Shown piece by piece: positions 43,537 to 51,728 of a DNA stretch of 64,000 nt. The DNA comes from Acetobacteraceae bacterium. Lineage in GTDB: Bacteria > Pseudomonadota > Alphaproteobacteria > Acetobacterales > Acetobacteraceae. Made by a program: the position numbers and the translations under genes. The notes below the pieces were generated by a model. That model saw only the letters and a list, made by a program, of their open reading frames with translations, was not told the DNA's origin and did no database searches. The DNA is taken from NCBI GenBank assembly GCA_031291725.1, contig JARLIM010000019.1:1-64000 (forward strand). The letters run 5' to 3'. How positions within the stretch are numbered: the stretch's first letter is position 1; each line of letters opens with the position of its first letter.

Positions 43537-44430
43537 ATGACCATCAAAACCTATCAGGATGTCACGCCGGCTGTGCTGGAGGTGATGCAGCGCACCGGCG
43601 ATCCGCGCCTGCGGGAGATCATGGTCTCCCTTGTCAAGCATCTGCACGGCTTCATCACCGATGTGCGCCTGACCGAGCCGGAATTCCGCGCCGCCACCGC
43701 CTTGATCAACGAGATGGGCAAGGCTGCCACCGACAGTCACAACGAAACCGTGATGATGTGCGGCTCGCTCGGCGTCTCCGCCTTGGTGTGTCTGCTCAAC
43801 AATGGCCAGGGCGGCCAGCGTGAGACGACGCAGAACCTGCTTGGCCCGTTCTGGCGCATGCATTCGCCGCGCATCGACAATGGCGGCAGCATCGTGCGCT
43901 CCGACACGCCGGGGGAGGCGCTGTTCGTCACCGGGCGGGTGGTCGATCAGGCGGGCAATCCGGTGGTCGATGCGGAGGTGGATGTCTGGCACGCCTCGCC
44001 GGTGGGGCTGTATGAGAACCAGGACGAGACCCAGGCCGATCACAATCTGCGCGGCAAACTGACCACCAACGCGCAGGGGCAGTTCTGGTTCCGCACCGTC
44101 AAGATGGTGGGCTACCCGCTGCCGACCAACGGTGTGGTGGGCAAGTTGCTCGCGGCCCAGGATCGCCACCCGTATCGGCCCGCCCATCTGCACACGCTGA
44201 TCAACAAGCCGGGCTTCAAGGTGCTGATCTCGCAAATCTATGACCGCGCCGACCCGCATTACGACACCGATGTGCAATTCGGCGTCACCGAGGCGACGAG
44301 CTTCGATTTCATCCGCCACGACGCGCCGCACCCCACTGCGCCCGATGTGACTGGGCCGTGGTATACGCTGGACTACACCTATGTGATGGAGCCCGGCGAG
44401 GCCGTGCTGCCGAAGCCGCCGATTAAGTGA
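43537..44430 (+). CDS. Intradiol ring-cleavage dioxygenase (catechol/hydroxyquinol 1,2-dioxygenase type)
   Basis: A 297-residue intradiol dioxygenase. An N-terminal helical dimerisation domain (about 1-100) precedes the catalytic beta-sandwich. The Fe(III) ligands are recognisable: Tyr159 in GLYENQD, Tyr213, His217 and His219 in HPYRPAHLH. The NLLGPFWRMHSPRI segment is common in hydroxyquinol and catechol 1,2-dioxygenases. It should open the ring of catechol, hydroxyquinol or a similar diol to a muconate. It heads a three-gene run with a Gfo/Idh/MocA dehydrogenase and a LigI-like hydrolase. A GGGGCGGA stretch upstream of the ATG at 43537 serves as ribosome site. Confidence 0.88.
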   Translation: MTIKTYQDVTPAVLEVMQRTGDPRLREIMVSLVKHLHGFITDVRLTEPEFRAATALINEMGKAATDSHNETVMMCGSLGVSALVCLLNNGQGGQRETTQNLLGPFWRMHSPRIDNGGSIVRSDTPGEALFVTGRVVDQAGNPVVDAEVDVWHASPVGLYENQDETQADHNLRGKLTTNAQGQFWFRTVKMVGYPLPTNGVVGKLLAAQDRHPYRPAHLHTLINKPGFKVLISQIYDRADPHYDTDVQFGVTEATSFDFIRHDAPHPTAPDVTGPWYTLDYTYVMEPGEAVLPKPPIK

Positions 44431-44456
44431 AATCCGCCGAAAACAAAGGTGCTTCC

Positions 44457-45470
44457 ATGAGTTTTGCCCCATTGCGCATTGGCGTGCTCAGCGCGGCCAA
44501 CATCGCCCGCGCCTTCACCGCCGCCTGCAAGACCTCGACCATTGTGGACGTGGCCGCCGTGGCCAGCCGTGGTCTGGACAAGGCCGAGGCCTTCGCCCGG
44601 GAAACCGGCATCGCACGCGCTCTCGGTTCGTATGAGGCGCTGCTGGCCGATGCGGAGATCGAGGCGGTCTATATTCCGCTGCCCAATTCGATGCATGCCG
44701 AATGGGCGATCAAGGCGGTGCAAGCGGGCAAGCATGTATTGTGCGAAAAGCCGCTGGCGATGGATGCCGCGCAAGCCCGCGCGATGTTTGCCGCTGCCGA
44801 GGCGCATGGCGTCTATCTGCGCGAGGGCTATCCGTGGATGTCGCAATGGCACGCGCAGGAAACGCGGCGTTGGATCGCCGAAGGGCAGATTGGCAAGCTT
44901 GCGCTGATCCGCTCCACCTTCGGCGTGTATTTCGCCGATCCGGCCAATATCCGCCTGAAATCCGACATGGGCGGCGGTGCGCTCTATGATGCGGGCAGCT
45001 ACGCCACCAGCCTGCTGCGCCTCGCCGCCGGACGCTGCCCAACCCGCGTGCAGGCAAGTTGGCAGGTCGATGCGAACGGCGTGGATTTGACGACGCTTGC
45101 CAATATCGAATTCGATGACGGCCTGATGGCGCAGATCGCTTGCAGCTTCGCCACCGCCTTTCACCGCAACGCGCAGATTGTCGGCGACAAAGGCTGCATT
45201 GAGACCAATTATCTCAATCACCCGCCGATGGGCGCGCCGCCGGTGCTCTCCATCCGGCGCAGTGCGGTGCAGACCGATCCGGTGGAGAATGTGCCGGTGC
45301 CGAGCGGCAACGGGTTTCTGCTGGAAGCCGAATCCTTCGCGCGTCTGGTGCGTGAGGGGGAGGCGGCGTGGAATGGTGCCTCGCCGCAGGAATCGATCGA
45401 CATCGCGATGACGCTCGACGCCATCCGCGCCAGTGCGCCGACCGGCCAATGGGTGAATGTGGGGAGCTGA
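44457..45470 (+). CDS. Gfo/Idh/MocA family oxidoreductase
   Basis: A 337-residue NAD(P)-dependent dehydrogenase. The Rossmann start is PLRIGVLSAANIARAF; the conserved EKPLAMDAAQA motif supplies the catalytic Lys; the C-terminal domain includes SDMGGGALYDAGSY. The family includes sugar and trans-dihydrodiol dehydrogenases and LigC, the dehydrogenase of protocatechuate 4,5-cleavage. The dioxygenase and LigI-like neighbours make an aromatic-pathway role plausible but unproven. I prefer the ATG at 44457; a GTG at 44427 overlaps the dioxygenase stop as GTGA and would add 10 residues. Confidence 0.85.
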   Translation: MSFAPLRIGVLSAANIARAFTAACKTSTIVDVAAVASRGLDKAEAFARETGIARALGSYEALLADAEIEAVYIPLPNSMHAEWAIKAVQAGKHVLCEKPLAMDAAQARAMFAAAEAHGVYLREGYPWMSQWHAQETRRWIAEGQIGKLALIRSTFGVYFADPANIRLKSDMGGGALYDAGSYATSLLRLAAGRCPTRVQASWQVDANGVDLTTLANIEFDDGLMAQIACSFATAFHRNAQIVGDKGCIETNYLNHPPMGAPPVLSIRRSAVQTDPVENVPVPSGNGFLLEAESFARLVREGEAAWNGASPQESIDIAMTLDAIRASAPTGQWVNVGS

Positions 45471-45475
45471 CCGGC

Positions 45476-46300
45476 GTGTCCGTTTATTTCGAACCGAAGA
45501 TCGACTGTCACTGTCATCTGCTCGACCCGGCCCGCTTTCCGTATGACCCGCAGACGCGTTACGCGCCAACGGGGCAGGAGATTGCCACGCTCGCCCAGAT
45601 GCTCACCGTGCATGACGCCTTCAATGTGCGTCATGCGCTGCTGGTGCAGCCGAATTCCGGCTATGGCTTCGATAATTCCTGCGTGCTGGACGCCCTGGCC
45701 CGCCACCCGGATCGTTTCCGGGCGATTGCGGTGGTGCCGTTGGACACCTCGCTGGAGCAACTGGCCGCGCTGAAATCACGCGGCGTGTTGGGGGTGGCCT
45801 TCAACGTCACCTTCCACGGCATGGCGTATTACGAGCAATCCGGCCCGCTGCTGGAGAAGCTGGCGCAGCTGGACATGTTCGTGGACATCCAGTTCGAACA
45901 TGAGCAGTTCCTGGCCCTGATGCCGATCCTGGCGCGCCATAATGTGCGCGTGCTGGTCGATCATTGCGGCAGACCGACAACGGCTTGGGGTGTTGCGCAC
46001 CCGGCCTTCCAGGCGCTGCTCGATCTGGGGCGGACAGGGCGGGCGGTGGTGAAACTGTCCGGCTACATCAAATTCGCCGAAACCGTGCATCCCTACCCGG
46101 ATGTGGTGCCGTTCGTGAACGCGCTGCTGGACGCCTACGGAGCAGACAACTGCATCTGGTCGTCCGACTGGCCGTTCCTGAAAGCCCCGGAACGGGTCGA
46201 TTTCGCGCCTTTGGTGCAATTGGCGGGCGATCTGTTCGCTGATCCGTCGCTGCGGCGGCAGCTGTTCTGGGACAATGCGGCGCGGCTGTTCGGGTTTTAA
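45476..46300 (+). CDS. Amidohydrolase family protein (LigI / 2-pyrone-4,6-dicarboxylate lactonase-like)
   Basis: A 274-residue TIM-barrel amidohydrolase. The metal-binding HxH is DCHCHLLDP (His12, His14), further ligands and family residues are LVDHCGRP and WSSDWPF, and the segment VVKLSGYIKFAE resembles LigI and other amidohydrolase_2 lactonases. LigI opens 2-pyrone-4,6-dicarboxylate in protocatechuate and gallate degradation. Start is the GTG at 45476, with GGGGAG upstream; an in-frame ATG at 45449 would overlap the previous gene. It lies 5 bases after the Gfo/Idh/MocA gene, so the pair is co-transcribed. Confidence 0.82.
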   Translation: MSVYFEPKIDCHCHLLDPARFPYDPQTRYAPTGQEIATLAQMLTVHDAFNVRHALLVQPNSGYGFDNSCVLDALARHPDRFRAIAVVPLDTSLEQLAALKSRGVLGVAFNVTFHGMAYYEQSGPLLEKLAQLDMFVDIQFEHEQFLALMPILARHNVRVLVDHCGRPTTAWGVAHPAFQALLDLGRTGRAVVKLSGYIKFAETVHPYPDVVPFVNALLDAYGADNCIWSSDWPFLKAPERVDFAPLVQLAGDLFADPSLRRQLFWDNAARLFGF

Positions 46301-46303
46301 CGT

Positions 46304-46660
46304 TCAATGCGGCTCTCGTCCTGCACGTGACGACGCGGCAACTCCCAGAAACACCAGCACCGCCTGATTGATCCGCAGCACATCACTGGGACTCAGTTGG
46401 CCTATCCGAACGCCGAGCTTGCGACGATCCACCGTGGTGATCTTGTCCACCATGATCCGGCTCTCTGATCGCAACCCATTCTCGTCGGTAGGCGGGATGG
46501 GGATGCGCATGATGAGGGCATCACGCAGGTCAGTTGTTAAGCCGCAGACGGTAACGGAATCAGTCGCCTCGAAACTGTCATCCTGAAGAATGACAACCGG
46601 GCGGGGCTTGCTTGCGTAATCTCTGCCACCCGAGACCGTCCAGATCTCGCCGCGCTTCAT
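46304..46660 (-). CDS. mazF: MazF/PemK family mRNA interferase toxin
   Basis: A 118-residue toxin that cuts RNA at short sequences. MKRGEIWTVSGG and KPRPVVILQDDSF are the MazF/PemK N-terminal signature; DKITTVDRRKLGVRIGQLS is the matching C-terminal half. It overlaps the antitoxin gene by 4 bases (ATGA), the standard toxin-antitoxin layout. Cleavage sequence not known. Confidence 0.9.
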   Translation of the reverse strand: MKRGEIWTVSGGRDYASKPRPVVILQDDSFEATDSVTVCGLTTDLRDALIMRIPIPPTDENGLRSESRIMVDKITTVDRRKLGVRIGQLSPSDVLRINQAVLVFLGVAASSRAGREPH

Positions 46661-46887
46661 TCATCCCACCAATCCGAGATCGCATCGATAAATGCCTGAT
46701 CTTCAGCTGCCTGCGGACTTGATGCCACCAGCAGCGATTGGCGACGTGCCTCAGCCTTGAACTCTGGAGAGTTCACATCCGGCAACCAGAATTGCACAGG
46801 TCGCAGCCCCAGCGCGCGCAGCTTGGCGCGGTGGGCCTGCACCTTGGTGCGGGATGACTTGGGGGGCTTGGAGATGAGTTCTGACAT
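46657..46887 (-). CDS. mazE: MazE-family antitoxin (DUF3018-like)
   Basis: A 76-residue protein preceding and overlapping mazF. A basic N-terminal half (RTKVQAHRAKLRALGLRPVQ) should bind DNA, and the acidic C-terminal half (EDQAFIDAISDWWDE) should wrap the toxin. This is the short MazE family that accompanies MazF in Alphaproteobacteria. A symmetrical site 14 bases upstream of its ATG is a likely autoregulatory operator. Confidence 0.85.
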   Translation of the reverse strand: MSELISKPPKSSRTKVQAHRAKLRALGLRPVQFWLPDVNSPEFKAEARRQSLLVASSPQAAEDQAFIDAISDWWDE

Positions 46888-46900
46888 CGTACGTGCCGAA

Positions 46901-46916
46901 AGGTTTCATGTAACCT
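46901..46916. promoter_or_regulatory. Possible MazE operator
   Basis: AGGTTTCATGTAACCT matches its own reverse complement at 14 of 16 positions and lies 14 bases upstream of mazE. MazE antitoxins repress their own operon at such palindromes. The rest of the gap to 47113 contains no gene I can support. Confidence 0.4.
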
Positions 46917-47113
46917 ATCCTGCCAGCCTCATTTTCGCGAGTGAATTCGCCGTCAATGGCACAGCGAGGCCACCAAACTTCGGCATGCCGTGCCGCAATC
47001 CATCGCCGAGTTGTCTGCATCGCGATGGATGGCGGCAACGCGCGCGCCATGACGGTGGGATGTTGGGTTAACCCTCGTGCTTCGTGCCTCTGCTCACCTA
47101 TCGTGTTAGCGTC

Positions 47114-48409
47114 TTACTTCACAAACACACTCACGCTCTCCAACCGCGCCGACCACAGGAATTGGTCCACCGGCACCGAACGCGCCAGCTTGAAGCCTGC
47201 CTGTTTCAGCGCCAGTGCGTCGCGGCCCAGAGCGGTCGGGTTGCAGCTGACATAGATCACCCGCTTGATCGTCGATGCCGCAATCAGCGCAATCTGGGCG
47301 GGTGCGCCGCCATGCGGTGGGTCGAGCACCACGGTGTCGAACGCGGAGACTTCTTTCGCAGACAGCGGCTGGCGGGTGAGGTCGCGGTGTTCGGTGGTGA
47401 TGCGGCCGGTTTGCAGCGTCGCGTTGGCGGCAGCTTTCAGGCTGGCGCAGGCGGCTGCATCGCCCTCCACCGCATGCACGCGCATATGCTTGGCGATGGC
47501 GAAGGTCAGCGTGCCGGAGCCAGCGAAGAGTTCCAGCACGCGGGCTTTGGCGGTGGGCTTCGGCGGCAGGCCCGCCATGACAGCCCCCACAATCGCGGCC
47601 TCACCCTCAAGGCTTGCCTGCATGAAGCCGCCGGGCGGGATGACAACCGGGGTTCCCGCCAGCGAAGTCGTGGCCGGACGCAGCAAGGCGGCGGTCTCGG
47701 GCATGTCGGTGTTCTGCGCCCAACTCACCCGTGGCACGCCGTGATCATGAGCGAAAGCGGCCAGGATGCTGCGGTCGGAGACGGCGAGTTTCTTGTCGGT
47801 GCGCAGCAGGATGTCCGGGCCGGAATCGAGCAGATTGACAATCGCCGAGCCCTCATGCCCCAAAGCCTGCAAGCGCCGCAGCACGTCGCGCAATTTCGGC
47901 AGCAGGGCGGCCAAGGTGGGGTGCAGCACGGTGCAGTCCGCCACATCGATCACGGTTTTGTCGCGTGCGGTGTGCAGGCCGAGCACGATCCCGGCGGGGG
48001 TGCGGCGAATGGCGAGATCCATCCGGCGACGCGAGTGCGGCGGGGTGATGACAATCGGCGCCAGCGTGGGCATGAAGCCTGCGCGACGCAAAGCGGCATC
48101 AAGCAGGCTGGACTTCCAGGCGGCGTAGGCGGTGGCGTCCCAATGCTGCAAGGCACAGCCGCCACAAATGCCGAAATGCGGGCATGGGGCGGGCACGCGC
48201 TCCGGCGAGGAGCGTTCGATGTCTTCGATATGCGCCGCATAGCCGTCGCCACGCTTGGCCGAGGGACGCACCAAAGCGCGCTCACCGGGCAGGCCGAACG
48301 GCACGAAGAGCGGCGTGCCATCGGCCAGGGCGGCGATTCCATCGCCTTCCTGACCCACGCGGACGATCTCGACGATGTCCGCGCCCGGTAGCCCTTTGGG
48401 GGGTCTCAC
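47114..48409 (-). CDS. SAM-dependent RNA uracil C5-methyltransferase (RlmD/TrmA family)
   Basis: A 431-residue methyltransferase of the RumA/RlmD group that makes 5-methyluridine in 23S rRNA. A TRAM-like N-terminal segment is followed by the [4Fe-4S] site CPHFGICGGC, with the fourth Cys near DCTVLHP. The SAM site is VLELFAGSGTLTFAIA; the catalytic motif is SCNPTALGRDA with the Cys that attacks uracil. Start is a GTG at 48409, 7 bases after the helicase stop, so both RNA genes share a transcript. Confidence 0.9.
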   Translation of the reverse strand: MRPPKGLPGADIVEIVRVGQEGDGIAALADGTPLFVPFGLPGERALVRPSAKRGDGYAAHIEDIERSSPERVPAPCPHFGICGGCALQHWDATAYAAWKSSLLDAALRRAGFMPTLAPIVITPPHSRRRMDLAIRRTPAGIVLGLHTARDKTVIDVADCTVLHPTLAALLPKLRDVLRRLQALGHEGSAIVNLLDSGPDILLRTDKKLAVSDRSILAAFAHDHGVPRVSWAQNTDMPETAALLRPATTSLAGTPVVIPPGGFMQASLEGEAAIVGAVMAGLPPKPTAKARVLELFAGSGTLTFAIAKHMRVHAVEGDAAACASLKAAANATLQTGRITTEHRDLTRQPLSAKEVSAFDTVVLDPPHGGAPAQIALIAASTIKRVIYVSCNPTALGRDALALKQAGFKLARSVPVDQFLWSARLESVSVFVK

Positions 48410-48416
48410 GTCGCGA

Positions 48417-50525
48417 TTACGCCTGTTCGTCGGTGGCGGCGGGCGTCTCGATCACCACGGCGTTCACCGCCGGCTCGGCGATGATCGTCTCGACGATCTC
48501 CACCGGTGCCGACACGATGGCTTCGACCATCGGGGCCTGCACGGTTTCAACAACCGGTGCCAGGATCGCAGCGTCAACCACCGCCTCGACCGGCGCGGCC
48601 TTTTCGCTGTGCGCATGGCTGTGGGTATGATGCGTCACCGGGCGCTTTCGGGCGGTGATGAGCATGAAGGCCGGCACGTCATCGCCGAAGCCGAGCACCG
48701 CCGGGCCGAGATCGTCGTCGCGGCGATAGCGCTCGCGGCGCTGGTCACGGTCGAAACGTTCGGTTCGCTCCGGACGTTCGAAGCGCGGGCGGTCCCGATC
48801 CGGGGCACGATCCGGTGCGCGCTCTGTCATGCGCTCAGGGCGACGCTCGGTGCGTTCGCCAAAAGGCAGCACCGGCAGATCCGGCTGCGGCGCATCCAGC
48901 GGCATCGGGCTTGCCAGATTGTCGTTGCGGCGTGGGCGTTCGGTTCGCTCTGGGCGAACTGGGCGTTCCGCGCGAGCCGGGCGTTCAACCCGTTCGGGGC
49001 GGGGGCGGGCCTGATCACTGCGCGGTTCGCGTTTGGTGTCGGTTTTGGCTGGCGCTTTGCTTGCGGCGGGCGCACGCCCACGGCCACGCTTGCCGCGACC
49101 TTCGGACCATTCCACCGGATCAAGGCCTTCAACCTGGATCAGTTCAACCTTGGCGTTGGTCAGCTTCTCGATGGCTTCCACGGCCAAGCGATCATCCGGC
49201 GTTGCCAGCATGAAGGTGCGGCCTTCTTTGCCAGCGCGGCCGGTGCGACCGATGCGATGGACGAAATCTTCGGCATGGATCGGCACGTCGAAATTGAACA
49301 CATGGCTCAAGCCGCCAATGTCGATGCCGCGGGCTGCGACATCCGAGCAGCAGAGCAGGCGCAATTCACCGGCCTTGAACTTCTCCAGCGTGGCAAAACG
49401 CACCGGCTGGGCCATGTCGCCATGCAGGGCACCGACCGAGAAACCGTGGCGGGTGAGAGACTTATAAAGAATATCCACGTCGCGCTTGCGATTGCAGAAG
49501 ATCAGCGCGTTCTGCACGTCCTCCGACCGGATCAGGCGACGCAGGGCTTCGCGCTTGTCGTGTTCAGCCACCATCGCCAGACGCGAGGTGATCGTCGTGG
49601 CAACCGATGCCGGCTTGGAGACGGTGATCTCCTTCGGGTTTTGCAGGAACGCATCGGCCAAACGGCGGATTTCCGGGGCCATCGTGGAGGAGAAGAACAG
49701 CGTCTGCCGGTTCGGCGGCAGCATGGCGACGATCTTCTCGACATCGGGAATGAAGCCCATGTCGAGCATGCGGTCGGCTTCGTCGATCACCAGAACCGAG
49801 GTCTGGGTGAGCAGCATGCCACCGCGCTCGAACATGTCGATCAGACGGCCCGGTGTGGCGATCAGCACGTCCACGCCTTTGTTGAGCAGATCTTTCTGAT
49901 CGCTCATGCTCTCGCCGCCGATGATCAGCGCGTGGGTGAGCTTGAGGTGCTTGCCGTATTTGACGAAGTTCTCGGCCACTTGCAGGGCGAGTTCGCGCGT
50001 GGGCTCCAGAATGAGCGAGCGCGGCATGCGCGCACGGGCGCGGCTGCCTTGCAGGATGTCGAGCATCGGCAGGGTGAAGCTGGCGGTCTTGCCGGTGCCG
50101 GTCTGCGCGCAGCCCAACACGTCACGGCCCATCAGCACGAAGGGGATCGCCTGCTCCTGGATCGGGGTGGGCTGCTTGTAGCCCATCTCGTCAATGGCGC
50201 GCAGGATGGGCTCGGACAGGCCGAGGGCGATGAAGCCGTTGGTCTCGGCTGCGGCCACCACAGGCTCGGAGGCGTTGTATTCGTCTTCGGTCGGCTCGGA
50301 CGCCTCGGCTTGGACGGTTTCGGCTGCGTCGGTCGACGTTTCGACGGGGGCTGCCGCGTCGATGGATGCCACCTCTTCGGCGGCGGCCGATTCGCTGGAG
50401 TCCGCAGCCACTTCCTGCGGCAACTCAACCTCTGCGGCGGCCACCTTGTCGTCGGTGGGCGCTGGCACGGGGAGTTCTGCCGTGGTGGCGTGTTCGGTCT
50501 CGGTCGGCGTCGCTGTTTCGGTCAA
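48417..50525 (-). CDS. DEAD-box ATP-dependent RNA helicase with low-complexity extensions
   Basis: A 702-residue DEAD-box helicase. All core motifs are present: Q-motif PTPIQEQAI, AQTGTGKT, PTRELA, VIDEADRMLD, SST, ARGIDIGG, HRIGRTGRAG. The core (about 95-460) is flanked by an acidic Ala/Glu/Val-rich N-terminal extension and a long C-terminal tail rich in Arg-Pro-Glu and Arg-Asp-Arg repeats, with a His-rich stretch (HHTHSHAHS). Such tails bind RNA and often help form assemblies. A TTG at 50525 (TETATPTETE) with GGAAAG upstream is my choice; a GTG at 50564 would add 13 residues. Likely role: ribosome or mRNA remodelling, especially in the cold. Confidence 0.9.
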   Translation of the reverse strand: MTETATPTETEHATTAELPVPAPTDDKVAAAEVELPQEVAADSSESAAAEEVASIDAAAPVETSTDAAETVQAEASEPTEDEYNASEPVVAAAETNGFIALGLSEPILRAIDEMGYKQPTPIQEQAIPFVLMGRDVLGCAQTGTGKTASFTLPMLDILQGSRARARMPRSLILEPTRELALQVAENFVKYGKHLKLTHALIIGGESMSDQKDLLNKGVDVLIATPGRLIDMFERGGMLLTQTSVLVIDEADRMLDMGFIPDVEKIVAMLPPNRQTLFFSSTMAPEIRRLADAFLQNPKEITVSKPASVATTITSRLAMVAEHDKREALRRLIRSEDVQNALIFCNRKRDVDILYKSLTRHGFSVGALHGDMAQPVRFATLEKFKAGELRLLCCSDVAARGIDIGGLSHVFNFDVPIHAEDFVHRIGRTGRAGKEGRTFMLATPDDRLAVEAIEKLTNAKVELIQVEGLDPVEWSEGRGKRGRGRAPAASKAPAKTDTKREPRSDQARPRPERVERPARAERPVRPERTERPRRNDNLASPMPLDAPQPDLPVLPFGERTERRPERMTERAPDRAPDRDRPRFERPERTERFDRDQRRERYRRDDDLGPAVLGFGDDVPAFMLITARKRPVTHHTHSHAHSEKAAPVEAVVDAAILAPVVETVQAPMVEAIVSAPVEIVETIIAEPAVNAVVIETPAATDEQA

Positions 50526-50664
50526 GTGATGTGTGCTTTCCAGGCGGCGCGGCGTTGCGCGCACGGCAAATCGCGCGGGCTGCCGCGCTGTGCGGTGGGT
50601 ATCAAGAAACGGGGGGCAAAAGTCAAGAATGGCGCGGGCGAGTGAGGTGTTTTAGAACCCTGCC

Positions 50665-51348
50665 ATGTCCGAACCTATTCTCTTCCTCCCCGGTCTGTTG
50701 TGTGACGAGCGTCTGTGGCGCGAGCAAATGGCGGCATTTCCGGGCGCCACCGTTGCCGATTTCACGCATGACAGCACCATCGACGACATGGCCGCCCGTG
50801 CCCTGGGCGCAATGCATGGCCGATTCTCGCTCGCCGCCTTGTCAATGGGCGGCTATGTGGCGCTGGCCATCATGCGCATGGCACCGGATCGCGTGGCCCG
50901 GCTGGCCCTGTTCGATACCTCGGCGCGGGCCGATACGCCCGAGCAGGCCAAGCGTCGACGGGGATTGATGGCAATGACGCGCTCGAATCGGTTTCGCGGC
51001 GTGACGCCGAAATTACTGCCGCAATTGGTGCATCCGGATCGGCTGAGCGATCGGGATTTGTGTCAGTCTGTGCTCGATATGGCCGAGCGCGTGGGCCAGC
51101 AGGCGTTTTTGCGTCAGCAGCAGGCCATTCTGACCCGCATCGATTCCCGCCCGCATCTGGCCAGTATCGCGTGCCCGACGCTGGTGGCAGTGGGGGAGGC
51201 CGATATCCTGACGCCGCCCGCATTGTCGGAGGAGATGGCCGGGATGATCGTGCAGGCGCGCCTGCTGACCATTCCCCGCGCCGCGCACCTGCCGCCGATG
51301 GAACAGCCGGATGACACGATTGCAATACTTCGAGACTGGCTGCGGTGA
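50665..51348 (+). CDS. Alpha/beta fold hydrolase
   Basis: A 227-residue alpha/beta hydrolase. ILFLPGLLCDERLW holds the oxyanion-hole turn, the nucleophile Ser is in LAALSMGGYVAL near residue 60, and His is in AAHLPPMEQPD near the end, with an acid in VGEADILTPP. Substrate unknown; esters or lactones are typical for this compact group. It is divergent from the helicase gene across 139 bases and has no adjacent partner. Confidence 0.85.
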   Translation: MSEPILFLPGLLCDERLWREQMAAFPGATVADFTHDSTIDDMAARALGAMHGRFSLAALSMGGYVALAIMRMAPDRVARLALFDTSARADTPEQAKRRRGLMAMTRSNRFRGVTPKLLPQLVHPDRLSDRDLCQSVLDMAERVGQQAFLRQQQAILTRIDSRPHLASIACPTLVAVGEADILTPPALSEEMAGMIVQARLLTIPRAAHLPPMEQPDDTIAILRDWLR

Positions 51349-51402
51349 GGTGGAGAGTTCTATATCCAGACTCAGAAAAATCTGGCTGAGGTGAGAGTTC
51401 CG

Positions 51403-51726
51403 ATGCGCAAATTCCTTCTCGGCACCGCCATTGTGGTGTTCGCGGCGGGTGCTGTCCTGGTGCCGAATAAGGCTCAGGCTTGGTGGCGCGGTGGTGGCGG
51501 CTTCTTCTATGGCCCGCCCGTGTTTGTCGGCCCGCCGGTGATCTACGTGCCCGGCCCGGTTTACGTTCCCGGCCCAGTTTATGCGCCCCCGCCGCCGCAA
51601 TATGCCCCGGCTGGCCAGGCGTGTTACGCGGGTGCCTATGTCTGCCCGCTGGATCAGCCAACGCCTGCGGGTGGTCCGTGTTCGTGCCCGACCAATCAGG
51701 GCCGGGCCTACGGGCGGGCGCAGTAA
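51403..51726 (+). CDS. Small exported Pro/Tyr/Gly-rich protein
   Basis: A 107-residue protein with a signal peptide (MRKFLLGTAIVVFAAGA, cleavage likely near KAQAWW). The mature part is low in complexity: WWRGGGGFFYG, then repeated PGPVY units (VPGPVYVPGPVYAPPPP), then a Cys-containing tail (four Cys). Similar short PPVYV-rich proteins are annotated as hypothetical exported proteins in Acetobacteraceae. Function unknown; a cell-envelope surface protein is possible. ATG at 51403 is preceded by GGTGAG; a GTG at 51391 is an alternative start. Confidence 0.75.
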   Translation: MRKFLLGTAIVVFAAGAVLVPNKAQAWWRGGGGFFYGPPVFVGPPVIYVPGPVYVPGPVYAPPPPQYAPAGQACYAGAYVCPLDQPTPAGGPCSCPTNQGRAYGRAQ

Positions 51727-51728
51727 AT

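Noticed and set aside
46751-47050. 99-codon frame overlapping mazE and the region behind it
   Set aside because: No ribosome site and no similarity; it overlaps the well-supported antitoxin gene.
48375-50645. 756-codon open frame opposite the DEAD-box helicase
   Set aside because: Antisense shadow of a repetitive Arg/Glu-rich gene; no recognisable domain.
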